Origin: Spiroplasma endosymbiont of Polydrusus cervinus
GTDB taxonomy: Bacteria; Bacillota_I; Bacilli_A; Mycoplasmatales; Mycoplasmataceae
DNA: 64,000 nt
Direction of reading: 5' to 3'
NCBI RefSeq assembly: GCF_964019755.1
Contig: NZ_OZ026469.1
Coordinates: 1-64,000 of the forward strand
Part shown: positions 48,911 to 59,598 of the stretch, in pieces
Position numbering within the stretch: the stretch's first letter is position 1
Layout of the letters: each line of letters begins with the position of its first letter
Translations under genes and position numbers: made by a program
The notes under the pieces: generated by a model
Databases searched by the model: none
What the model saw: the letters and a program-made list of their open reading frames with translations, nothing else
Told to the model about the DNA's origin: nothing

Positions 48911-51904
48911 TTATGATAACGTAATTAATTCTGGTGACTCTAATATTTCTTTTAATCTTGCTAAAAAGATTCCCGCTTCTGCAGCGTCAATAATTCGTTG
49001 ATCGATTGTTAAAGAAAGATTCATTATCGAGCGAATTACTAACCTATCACCTTTAATAACAACTGGTTTACGAACAATGCGACCAATACCAATTACAGAT
49101 GAATTAGGGTAAAAAATTGTCGGTATTGCATTAACTGCCCCAACCATTCCATAGTTTGCAATCGTAATAGTGCTTCCTTGTAATTCATAATCATACAATT
49201 CACCTTGACGTAAACGTTCAATTGTTTCTTGAATATTAATTGCAATTTGTTTTAAACTCATTCGTTCAGAAAATTTAATAACTGGAATTACTAATCCTTC
49301 GCTAGTTTCTGTTGCTAAACCAATATGTTGAGAATTTTTAATTACAATTTGATTTGTTTTTGAATCATAATATGAATTTAATTTTGGATATTCACTTAAA
49401 GATAAAGAAACGGCTTTTACCAAGAAACTCATTGTTGAAAAACGAACACCATGATCAGCATTAGCATTTTTTAATTTTCGTTGTTGATCAATTATTGCTG
49501 ACATATCAATTTCAGCATTAATTGTTAATGGTGGAACATGTGCTTGTGACATAATCATTGATTGAATTGCCGGATATCTTGTTGATTTAATTTCTTCTCT
49601 TGTTTCTAATCCTTGTGGTTCAACTTTACTATTCGTATTAATAATACTTAAAGTATTATTTAACGGTTGTACTAAATTTCCATGCGCATTCGAAGTTACA
49701 CTTTCTTCTGCATTAAATTTTTTAACTTGTAAATTATGTGCTCCCTCGTTAGTTCCATTGCCTTGGTGAATGTTTTGTTTATTATTGATTCTGAACTCTT
49801 TTAGCATTTCTTTCAACATTAGATCTGGTTCATTCATTGTTTTTAACATTTGTTGCATTAACATATATTGCATCATTTTATCAAAATTTGTACCATTAGC
49901 ATTATCACTGTTATTGTTATTACTATTATTTACTTGTCGTAAACTTTGAATTTCTCGCAATAATTCATTTTGCCGATTGTTTTGCTCTTGATTAGCTAAA
50001 CGCTCTTTTAAAATTGCCAATTCAATCATAACATTATTATCATTTATTCCTGGTTCGAATCATAATGGATTTGGTTCACGATTATTTTTACCATTATTTT
50101 CCCCTGGTTTGAATTGTTTTGATAATTGTTGTTGTTCACTTGCTGAACCTTGTTGAATTGCATCATTTATTCCTTCGTTTTGTTCTGAATTATGACTATC
50201 ATATTCATTATCTAACATTTCATATTGTGACTCAATTTCTTCAAAAGAAGGACGACGATAATTACTAATTCCCCCTAAAACTGAATCAACTTCAAAATTT
50301 CCTTTTGCAATTTGTTCTATTCTTTTCTTAATTAACTCTCGTTGATTTCTTGTTTTTAAAATTTTTTCTCGTTGACCATTATCATTTAATTTTTGATATA
50401 AACGATCACGATAAGATTTTAACGGCGAAAAATTTCCTGTTTTTTTAGTTTTTGCTTGTTTTTCCTCATTTAGATCAATTTTATAATCATCTGCCGAAAT
50501 ATAAATTTCATCAGATGATTCCTTTTCACCTGCTTGAAGCATATTAGTATTATCGCTAGAACTAGGGCTAGAGCCACTATAACCACTTTTCATTTCTGGT
50601 GATATGTTTCTTTTAATTAAATCATTCATTCTTGCTTGTACAATATTACGTAAAATTTTAGGACGACCATATTCATCTAAAAAGTCCATTGAGCTTTTTG
50701 AACTATCCGCTTCTAATGATAACTCATGAAAATTATTATTATTATGCAATTGCTCACGACGTTGATTTACAAGATTACGAAAACTAGCACTTTTATTTTG
50801 TTCACCCAAAAATCCTGTGGCATTAACTGGTGCTTCGTCTTGTTGTTTTGTGGTATTAACTAAATATTTAGCATATTCTTTTGCTTGTTTTTCTTCTACT
50901 AATTTTGTTTGACCAATTGGAACAGCATTAGTAACAATGCTTTGTGGCGATAGTGATGGTGGTTGGTTTAAACTATTAGTTTGTGCTTCAAAATTACTGT
51001 CTTGAAATATATTATTATTTAAATTAGGAATATTAACCATTGTTGCCTTTACCTCCCTTTTTTTACCCTGGTCCATTTGGTTATTAATTGTATCAATTGA
51101 AGGGATTTTCTCCTGATTATTAATAATATAATTATCATCAATGTTCAAATTTTTAAATGACAAGTTTCAGGTTTTCTTAGGGCCAAATGATAGTCTTGTT
51201 TCATCTCAATGTTTCTTATCTTGTCCTCTTGTTGGAATGGGTTGTTCAAAAGTTTGCTCTTGCTGTAATACATTATTTTGTTGTTTAAAATAAATTGATT
51301 GATTTTGGTCCGGATTTGGTGAAAGGTAAGGATCATTATTAATAACAGTTCCTTCGGGTAAAAATTCTTGCCCATTATTTTGATTAAAATTTGAGGGCAT
51401 TATTTGATTATCAAAGGGTTGTTCATTAATTAATGTAGTTCTTGATTCAACTGCCATTTTATTATTATGAAATTGCTGTTGGTTTAATACTGGTGGGGTA
51501 AAAGTTGGATGTAATGCATCTTCATTTACAACACTAATTCCTGAATAATCATCTTCTTCAATGTCTTTTCATTTTGTTCCAAATTGACCATTTTTTGTTG
51601 TTGAAAACTTTATCCCTTTCTTATTTAAACGCGTAAATTCATTACTCGCAAGACGCTTAAAATAATACTTTTCAATTTCATCTTCAGTTGTTAACAAATA
51701 AGCAATAATAGCATTACTTTTAATTTTGCTGCCTTCTTTAATTGGTTTAACAATAATTCCATTCATTGGGGCTGTAATGATTGATTGGCCGTTTTCACTT
51801 TCAATTAAAGCAATTTCTTCACCTAATTTGACCTCTTCATTTTGATATAGGAATTTATTTAAGATTCCTTTTTTTTCTAATGTTAATACTCTAATTTTTT
51901 CCAT
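48911..51904 (-). CDS. Giant E2-like protein with inactive lipoyl and acyltransferase domains
   Basis: 997 aa, read through four TGA Trp codons. Residues 1-75 form a biotinyl/lipoyl-like domain (GILNKFLYQNEEVKLGEEIA ... TAPMNGIIV), but the lipoyl-lysine position is Asn38 (IESENGQ where E2 proteins have ETDK). Residues about 110-760 are Asn/Gln-rich and probably disordered. Residues 770-997 form a 2-oxoacid dehydrogenase acyltransferase (CAT) domain: STMSFLVKAVSLSL, GSTITIANYGMVGAVNAIP and IGIGRIVRKPVV. The catalytic HRxxDG reads Q969-R-I-I-D-A, so both the His and the Gly are lost. No E1 or E3 gene is nearby. Possibly a structural or scaffold protein derived from PDH E2. Confidence 0.8.
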
Positions 51905-52057
51905 TGTTTCTGATTACCCCATTCAAAAAAACTTAATTTGTTTTATTAAATTTAGTTTAGCCACTTTTATATCCATTTTATTACAAAGTAATTATATCAT
52001 ATTTTCGCTTCTTTTGGGAATAAAAATTAAAAAAAATATTATACACAAAAAATAAAA

Positions 52058-52089
52058 AAATGCAAAATTTTTAGATTTCTTTTGCATTT
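52058..52089 (-). terminator. Minus-strand terminator
   Basis: AAATGCAAAA pairs with TTTTGCATTT across a 12-nt loop; on the minus strand it is followed by a T-rich run. It overlaps the stop of the gene tail at 52071. Confidence 0.6.
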
Positions 52090-52282
52090 CTTTTTATTTT
52101 ATTTACTTTATTATCAAATTCAGTAATATTTTTAGTCTCTGTTAAATTTTTTACTCATTTTTTTCATTTTAAAATAATTAATGCTCAAATCGTTTTTAAA
52201 CGGTCAACTCTTTCCATAATTAAAATAATGTAAACAATATCTAAATTTGAAGTAAAAATTAAAATTGTTAATAACGACAACG
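52071..52282 (-). pseudogene. 3' tail of a membrane-protein gene truncated by the mini-element
   Basis: With UGA as Trp the minus strand reads about 70 residues: a hydrophobic segment LLTILIFTSNLDIVYIILIM, then VDRLKTIWALIILKWKKWVK and a charged tail ending NAKEI. The 5' part is lost at the L-L palindrome. Three close TGA codons hide it under the standard code. Not identifiable. Confidence 0.45.
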
Positions 52283-52366
52283 TGTAAATTGTAAATACCA
52301 AATCATAAAAAGTTAACTATTAATTTAGTTAATTTTTTATGATTTGGTATTTACAATTTACACGTT
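52279..52366. repeat. 88-bp L-L palindrome (minimal element)
   Basis: Two L-type ends face each other (AACGTGTAAATTGTAAATACC ... in inverted form ending CAATTTACACGTT) with arms of about 40 bp meeting at a TTAAT centre. The inner part is the GTTAAC-arm hairpin seen in the larger elements. No coding capacity: a MITE-like form consisting of ends only. Confidence 0.7.
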
Positions 52367-52395
52367 GGAAAAATTTAAAAAAATAGAAAAATATA

Positions 52396-52452
52396 TTGAC
52401 AATAAAATTAAAAGTAATATAATCTAAGTAAGTAAGTGGTATATTATTCCAC
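52396..52452 (+). promoter_or_regulatory. Promoter and leader hairpin of the PLD-helicase gene
   Basis: TTGACA (52396-52401), 16-bp spacer, TATAAT (52418-52423), then GTGG...CCAC hairpin (52436-52452) in a leader of about 110 nt. The whole segment is repeated at 24669-24801 without a gene. Confidence 0.75.
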
Positions 52453-52537
52453 AATTTCTAAGATATTACTTAAAACCCTTAAATAATACATACAACCAAA
52501 ATTTTGTTAATAATTACCAGAAGAGAGATGATAAGAA

Positions 52538-55273
52538 ATGGGCGAAAAATTTTTTACAAATCAGAATCAACAAAAATTGTTGGTGGAATTAAATAATGAA
52601 ATGAGAACTGCTGATGAAGTATGTTTTGTTTTTCCCTTTATTTCAAAAGCAATTATTAATAAAATTGAAGCGTCAATTAAACATTGTTGTATCCATAAAA
52701 TTCCAATTCGAATTATTACAACAACTTTTGATGATTTAGCGGAATATAATAATTTATTAGAATTAGCTCGTTTAGTAACAACTTATGATAATGTCCAAGT
52801 TAAAGTCGAAGATAATTTAGAAAAGCGAAGTGAGCGTATTCATATTAAAGCTTCTCTTTTTAAACGGTTTCATGGCATTTCAACTGTTATTCTTGGTTCT
52901 TCAAATTTAACATATAAAGGAATGGTAACTGGTCGGGAGTGAAATATTAAATTAACAGCAATCAATAACCAACACTTAGTTACTGAAATAATTACAGAAT
53001 TTGAACAATTATGAAATGAAGTTTTAGTTGATTTTAATGATGAGATGGCCCGGAATCATTTATTAGAACGCATTAGTCAAAATCAAGTCAACAGGACTGC
53101 CACAATGTTTAATAATACAACAACAGAATTTTTAACAATTCGAAAATATTTATATGATTTTCAAAAAGAAATTGTTGCGAAATTACAATATCGTCGACAA
53201 TGTAAGAAACAATCACATTTAGTAATTATGGCAACTGGAACGGGGAAGACTGTTATTGCTGCTTTTGATTATTTACAGCAATTGCGAGAAAATAACCAAC
53301 AACCATTGAAAATATTATTTTTAGCGCATCAAAAAGAAATCTTAGATCAAGCTCTTCAAACTTTTCGTAGTGTTCTAATGGATCAAACTTTTGGGGAAGT
53401 GTTATATGAGGGAAAAGTTCCACAACAACGAACCCATTTATTTGCCACAATTCAAACAATGGCAACGCGGTTAACCCAATTTGCTCCTAATCATTTTGAT
53501 GTGATTATTTTTGATGAAGCTCATCATATTGCGGCAATTACTTTTGATCAAGTTTTTAATTATTTTCAACCACAACAAGTGCTAGGTTTAACAGCGACCC
53601 CTGAACGAGAAGACGGTAAATCAATTAAAAAATATTTCCTTGATGAATATGCGGCCGAACTATGGTTGTGAGATGCCATTAATCAACGCTTATTATGTCC
53701 ATTTGATTATTATTGTATTGATGATGATACGGTTGATTTAACTGGTGTTGATTTAAATGCGGATAGTGAACTTTTTAAAAAATTAAATACTACTGCTCGT
53801 AATGAACTATTATTAAAGATGATTGAAAAGTATTTGGGGTTATATGCTAAACCAGTTGCTTTAATTTTTTGTGTTACGACAGAACATGCCAAAAAGGTGG
53901 TCACCTTTTTGCGAACAAAGCATTTACGGGCGGATTATTTAACTTCCGAAAATCATGAGCAGCGAATAAGAATTTTATATGAATTTAAAACAGGACGGAT
54001 TAATTATTTATGTGTTGTTAATATGTTTAACGAAGGGATTGATGTTCCGGAAATTAATACAATTATTTTATTGCGCCCAACTAATTCAAAAACAGTTTAT
54101 TTACAACAACTTGGTCGTGGGCTACGGAAAATGGAATTAAAAAGTCGTTTAGAAGTTTATGATTTAATTAGTAATATTGATAGTAAATATGATATTACCG
54201 TTGGCATTAAAAACTTATATGATCCAAAACTATCATCAATAAAAGGGTTATTAACAAATGAAGGATTACCTTATAACTGTACAATTACCCTTGAACAACG
54301 ATCACAAAAAATTATTTTAAATAACTTACGAAAATGATATGATAATCGCGCTCGCATTAAAAGTCATATTCGCGAATATTATCAAAAATATAAGGAAGCA
54401 GGCTTAAAATATTTGTTACATGATTATGATTTATCCTTATACCAGTTTTATAATTATGTTAATGATTTCTATGTTAAAATTGGTCGTAATATTACCCAGT
54501 ATCATAATGATGAAAATAATACTCAGCGAAATAAGAATATTTTAAAACAATTCTTATTTTTAGATAGTTATCCAATTATTAATTATTTTATTTTGCGTCT
54601 AAAGCAAACAATTCCTAATGATGCAATTAACTTAGAATATGACAATTTATTAATAACATCATTATTATATGAAGTAACAAGTATGAGTGTTTTTACACAA
54701 TTATTTCCTGATTATTTAACGATTCCGGATTTAGTAACTTATTTTATTGAACATCATCAAGTTATTGTCATGGAGTTATTATTACTATTACAATATAAAT
54801 TAGAATATGAAACATTGAAAGTTCATCCTGGCGCAACAACACCATTATTGCAAGGGTGTACTTATACAGTAAAACAAGTTTTATCAGTTATTGGTCGGAC
54901 TAATTTTTTATTATCGCGAGGACCATTACGAATTATTGCTTTTCAGACGGGATATTTAACCTTTGATCAAACAAATGAAGTTATTCTAGCTGATGAGGAT
55001 GGCAGTGGGTATGGCAAGTTAACAAAATATTTGCCAGATGAACAGTTATTTTATTGATCAATTCCGGAAGTGATGACAATAGCAAATAAATTAGTGAAAG
55101 ATATGCAAAATAATACCATTACAAAATATTTGTTTTTACAAAATAAAATTAATTTAGGATGGGTTAATTTAGGATTAAAATTATATACTTTTGTTGGTTT
55201 TGGCCAATATGATACAATGTTAACAGAAAATTATCTTACGGCAAAATTTTTTATTCAAAATAAAGCAAATTAA
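52538..55273 (+). CDS. PLD-like nuclease / SF2 helicase protein (DUF3427-type C-terminus)
   Basis: 911 aa, with several TGA Trp codons. The N-terminal domain (to about 165) is phospholipase-D-like with H102-x-K104 in RIHIKASLFKRF and the GSSNLTYKG block. The SF2 helicase core has motif I MATGTGKT (231-238), DEAH (326-329), motif III LTATPERED and the C-terminal RecA motif QQLGRGLRKME. The last 330 residues resemble the DUF3427 region found in such proteins. Relatives are scattered in Firmicutes; roles in DNA repair or defence have been suggested for the architecture. AGAGAG is a weak ribosome binding site. No partner genes. Confidence 0.85.
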
Positions 55274-55344
55274 ATTTTATTAAATAGCAACCTTACCAGA
55301 AAAAAGTATAATCCGTGTTATGATTTGGTATTTACAATTTACAC

Positions 55345-55432
55345 TCGCCGTTTTCACTATTATTTGGTTTTTCGCAACTAATTAATGATGTTGTAGTTGT
55401 TGCTGTTAATCCGATTGCTCCTAAAATATTTA
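55345..55432 (-). pseudogene. Lipoprotein remnant
   Basis: On the minus strand: ILGAIGLTATTTTSLISCEK and NSENGE, running into the L end, which gives TGT AAA TTG TAA as new stop. The start lies in the transposase hairpin. Confidence 0.5.
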
Positions 55433-55483
55433 AAATGTTATAATTTATGTACAATAATTATAACATTTTAAATATTTTAGGAG
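55418..55483 (+). promoter_or_regulatory. Stem-loop over the transposase ribosome binding site, copy B
   Basis: 28-bp perfect arms (55418-55445 and 55456-55483) around a 10-nt loop, with AGGAG in the right arm; GTG start at 55491. Confidence 0.6.
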
Positions 55484-56138
55484 GTAAAGTGTGAAAAAAT
55501 ATGAAAGATTAGATTTTAATGAAAGAGTAAATTTGGAAAAATTAAAAGATAATGAATTATTTAAAAAGGAAAATGGAACAATTAATATTCGAAAAATTGC
55601 TAAGCAAATGAATAAAGATTATAGAACTATTTGGCAAGAGTTAAATATGTTTGATAATATTAATGATTATAATGCTGCAAAAGCACAAAAAATACATGAT
55701 AAAAATAAAAAATAATGTCGTAAATATTCAATGTTAAATTCACAAGAATTAAGTCATTTTTCTAATGAATATAATAATTTTGGTTGTTCGCCACAAAATA
55801 TTATTACTTCGTATGAATTACAATATAATGTAAAATTTAGTGTATGTTTAAAACAATGTATAAATATATTAAATTAGGTTATTTTAATTTAAAAAAAGAA
55901 ATGCTATATTTTAAAAATAAAAAAAGAAAAACAAAAAATGGGGAACAAAATGATAATCGTGGAAAATTACTTAATATTAGAGATTATAAGCAATTTTAAA
56001 ATGATTATGGAAATGATTTAAGTTTTAGTGGAATTTGAGAAATGGATACTCTTGATTGTGGTAATTTTTATTTATTAGTTTTAGTAAATCGTAAATCAAA
56101 AATACTTTTTTATCATATTTTATTTAGTAAAAATGTTA

Positions 56139-57318
56139 TAGACTGCACCCTGTTTAGTAAGTATTAATAAAAAGGTTTACAAACTTTCATTTATTATATA
56201 TTTTTCTTTTTGGTTTGAATATCATTTATTTCATTTTTTTAACATCATTAATATATTTATTATGAGATTTATAATTTTTATTATGGATTGTTCCTTTTTT
56301 AAGTAATGAATGAAAACTCTCAATAATAATGTTGTCTGCACAATGATAATTTTTACCCATTGAAATTATAATTTTGTTATCTAAACATTTACTATTGTAA
56401 TCTTTAGATGTATATTGATATCCGTGATCTGAATGAATTATTATTTTATTTAAATCTTTTTTTATTTTTTTAATTTTATTAATTGCATCATTTAAATTAT
56501 CAATTACAAGTTTGTTATTATTAAATTTTGATCATTTTACATCAATAATTTCTTTAGTATATCCATCAAGTATTGTTGATTGATAATGTTTTTTACCATT
56601 TCAAATTAAATAAGTTACATCAGTAAATAAATTGAAAATCTTTCTTTAATATCATTAAAATTACGATTTACTAAATCAGGATATTTAATTATATTTTTAT
56701 TTCTATTTTGTTTTATTAATATTTTTCTACGCATACGCTTTACATATTCAGCTTGAATATTATTTTCTTTCATAATTCGCAATACTTTCTTAGCATTATA
56801 AATAATGCCATAATCTTCTTTTAAATATTTGGTAATTCGACGATAACCAAATTGTTTTAAATTTTCTTCATAGACTTTTACAATATTTTTTAATGATTCG
56901 CTATCCTTACCATTACTTGAATAATTTTTATATTTATCTCAATAACTACGCTTTAAATCTGTTATATCAAGTAATAAATTTAGTGGATATTTATTAATGT
57001 TTTCTTTGATAAAAGATACAATTTTTCTTTTATTTAATTGTAAAAGTCATGAAGCTTTTTAGTAATTCATACCTAACTTTGTAATAGTTTAAATCTCTTT
57101 TTTCAAATGATTCTTGTGGACCTTTATTGGTGTTTAAAATTCCTTTCTTAAAATTTTCATACCATGAAGCAACAGTTTTTTATTAATTTGATATTTTTTT
57201 GCAATAAAACTTATACTATTATTTTTAACCTCTTGTACTATCATTTTTCGAAAATATGCTGTATATTTATTAAATTTTTGTCCTTTTCTTGCCATATAAA
57301 AATGCACCTCCTTTAAAG
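56139..57318 (-). mobile_element. IS3-family element, copy 3 (OrfA-side end deleted)
   Basis: The OrfB-side end TAGACTGCACCC is at 56139. The OrfA side stops at 57318, before its terminal repeat, where copy 4 begins, so about 46 bp are missing. OrfA has lost an A in two A-runs (one of them the slippery site), and OrfB has TCAATTTATT in place of TCAATTTTATT, a one-T deletion near the first catalytic Asp. Confidence 0.8.
56177..57295 (-). pseudogene. IS3 transposase OrfAB, copy 3
   Basis: Both parts are frameshifted: OrfA after QINKK (one A short), and again at the A-AAA-AAG site; OrfB near 56630 by the T deletion. The Glu of the DDE triad is kept. Confidence 0.75.
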
Positions 57319-58546
57319 TAGACTGCATCCTGTTTAGTAAGTATTAATAAAAAGGTTTACAAACTTTCATTTATTATATATTTTTCTTTTTGGTTTGAAT
57401 ATCATTTATTTAATTTTTTAACATCATTAATATATTCATTATGAGATTTATAATTTTTATTATGGATTGTTCCTTTTTTAAGTAATGAATGAAAACTTTC
57501 AATAATAATGTTGTCTGCACAATGATAATTTTTACCCATTGAAATTATAATTTTGTTATCTAAACATTTACTATTGTAATCTTTAGATGTATATTGATAT
57601 CCGTGATCTGAATGAATTATTATTTTATTTAAATCTTTTTTTATTTTTTTAATTTTATTAATTGCATCATTTAAATTATCAATTACAAGTTTGTTATTAT
57701 TAAATTTTGATCATTTTACATCAATAATTTCTTTAGTATATCCATCAAGTATTGTTGATTGATAATGTTTTTTACCATTTCAAATTAAATAAGTTACATC
57801 AGTAAATAAATTGAAAATCTTTCTTTAATATCATTAAAATTACGATTTACTAAATCAGGATATTTAATTATATTTTTATTTCTATTTTGTTTTATTAATA
57901 TTTTTATACGCATACGCTTTACATATTCAGCTTGAATATTATTTTCTTTCATAATTCGCAATACTTTCTTAGCATTATAAATAATGCCATAATCTTCTTT
58001 TAAATATTTGGTAATTCGACGATAACCAAATTGTTTTAAATTTTCTTCATAGACTTTTACAATATTTTTTAATGATTCGCTATCCTTACCATTACTTGAA
58101 TAATTTTTATATTTATCTCAATAACTACGCTTTAAATCTGTTATATCAAGTAATAAATTTAGTGGATATTTATTAATGTTTTCTTTGATAAAAGATACAA
58201 TTTTTCTTTTATTTAATTGTAAAAGTCATGAAGCTTTTTTAGTAATTTATACCTAACTTTGTAATAGTTTAAATCTCTTTTTTCAAATGATTCTTTTGGA
58301 CCTTTATTGGTGTTTAAAATTCCTTTCTTAAAATTTTCATACCATGAAGCAACAGTTTTTTTATTAATTTGATATTTTTTTGCAATAAAACTTATACTAT
58401 TATTTTTAACCTCTTGTACTATCATTTTTCGAAAATATGCTGTATATTTATTAAATTTTTGTCCTTTTCTTGCCATATAAAAATGCACCTCCTCTAAAGT
58501 TTAGCAAAGACTTTTTTTCTTTACTTACTTTTTTGGGTGCAGTCTA
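57319..58546 (-). mobile_element. IS3-family element, copy 4 (1228 bp)
   Basis: Full length with both ends (TAGACTGCATCC at 57319, one change; GGGTGCAGTCTA ending 58546). Head-to-tail with copy 3 without spacer. OrfA is open; OrfB has the same T deletion as copies 3 and 5, plus an Arg-to-Ile change in RMRRKI. Confidence 0.83.
57357..58476 (-). pseudogene. IS3 transposase, copy 4: OrfA open, OrfB frameshifted
   Basis: OrfA (58213-58476) is intact with its helix-turn-helix and the A-AAA-AAG site. The OrfB part breaks near 57812 by the missing T, between FNDIKERFSI and the first catalytic Asp, so no DDE core can be made. GGAGGTG precedes the start. Confidence 0.75.
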
Positions 58547-59071
58547 GTGCAGTCTATATTTGTATTAACAATTTTAATGAAAATGATTAAACAAATTGGT
58601 ATTAGTAAATTTAGTTGTATTTTAACCGATAGAGGAAAATAATTTTATAGATGAAAAACAATAGAAAAGCACTTTAAAATAAGAGTTTATTTTTGTGATC
58701 CTGGTAAACCTCACCAGAAAGCATTAGTAGAAAGAATAAATAGAGATATAAGGCGTTTATTGGCTCAAAATGAGCCATTAATTAATATTCGTAGTAGATT
58801 AAAATCTATTTTAGATATATTAAATACCACAATTAGACCTTGCTTGGAAAATTTTACATCAAGACAATATTTTAAAAAAATTTTTTTAAATTAAATTAGT
58901 GTTTGTTAAGATTAGTAAAATTTATTTTTTGTTGTGTTTAATTTTATAATTTTAAAAATAAATATTAAAAACAATATTTTTAATTTAATATTTTTTGTAA
59001 TTATTGTTTTTTATTTTTAATTTGTTATAATTTTACTAACTTTTTATGATTTAGTTTTACAGTATACAATT

Positions 59072-59097
59072 AAAAAATCCCATTAATGGGATTTTTT
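59072..59097. terminator. rpsU terminator
   Basis: AAAAAATCCCATT and AATGGGATTTTTT are perfectly complementary; works in either direction. It overlaps the rpsU stop codon and stands four bases from the R end of copy B. Confidence 0.8.
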
Positions 59098-59260
59098 AAC
59101 GAAAACTACGCAATTGGTCTTGCTTATAACGTCTTTTTTCTTTTTTGCTCATTCAGTGTTCACGTTTACGGGCTTCTTTTCTTTTAACTGACGAAACCTT
59201 GTTAAATCGTTTCAACGCTTTGTCTAGCGGTTCTCCTGCTTTTACAACAACAGTAGCCAT
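59096..59260 (-). CDS. rpsU: 30S ribosomal protein S21
   Basis: 54 aa: MATVVVKAGEPLDKALKRFN, then the basic tail KRKEARKREHWMSKKEKRRY. A TGA Trp (REHW) splits it under the standard code, and no plus-strand gene covers it. TAGGAGTT precedes ATG 59260. S21 contacts the anti-Shine-Dalgarno region on the 30S platform. It is an isolated core gene held between element copies B and C, with about 85 bp upstream for its promoter. Confidence 0.93.
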
Positions 59261-59598
59261 AATATTTCAACTCCTAAAACTATATAAATTAACAATATTA
59301 TCTTATCATACTTTTTTGGACAAAACAAACTTTTCTGATTTATGTATGTATATACTGTAAAACTAAATCATAAAAAGTTAATAAAATTATAACAAATTAA
59401 AAATAAAAAACAATAATTACAAAAAATATTAAATTAAAAATATTGTTTTTAATATTTATTTTTAAAATTATAAAATTAAACACAACAAAAAATAAATTTT
59501 ACTAATCTTAACAAACACTAATTTAATTTAAAAAAATTTTTTAAAATATTGTCTTGATGTAAAATTTTCCAAGCAAGGTCTAATTGTGGTATTTAATA

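Larger units (their letters stand above)
51905..52537. other. Spacer with E2-like promoter, gene tail, mini-element and helicase leader
   Basis: Minus-strand -10 TATAAT (within GATATAATTAC, about 51992-51999) can drive the E2-like gene. Next come a terminator and a truncated gene tail (52058-52282), the L-L palindrome (52279-52366) and the helicase promoter (52396-52423). Nothing else is supported. Confidence 0.5.
55491..58894 (+). pseudogene. IS30-family transposase, copy B
   Basis: Starts MKKYERLDFNERVNLEKLKD. A nonsense change (CAA to TAA) ends the first frame at 55713-55715; a T is lost near 55849 and TAA occurs again near 55997. The IS3 pair interrupts it at 56139-58556. The 3' part reads TDRGK then TAA, where copy A has GAA, then FYRWKTIEKHFKI and VERINRD to TAA 58892-58894. 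Confidence 0.75.
55318..59068 (+). mobile_element. Composite element copy B (IS30 transposase with two nested IS3 copies)
   Basis: Left border: a reversed L end (55318-55343) joined to the tail of a lipoprotein remnant; the 36-aa ORF is lacking. Right border: R end (59037-59068). The IS30 transposase is interrupted at 56139 by IS3 copies 3 and 4, which lie in tandem, followed by ten extra bases GTGCAGTCTA (58547-58556) from a third IS3 end. Confidence 0.65.

Noticed and set aside
50050-50062. GGTTCGAATC, like a tRNA T-loop
   Set aside because: It lies inside the E2-like coding frame and no cloverleaf could be built around it.
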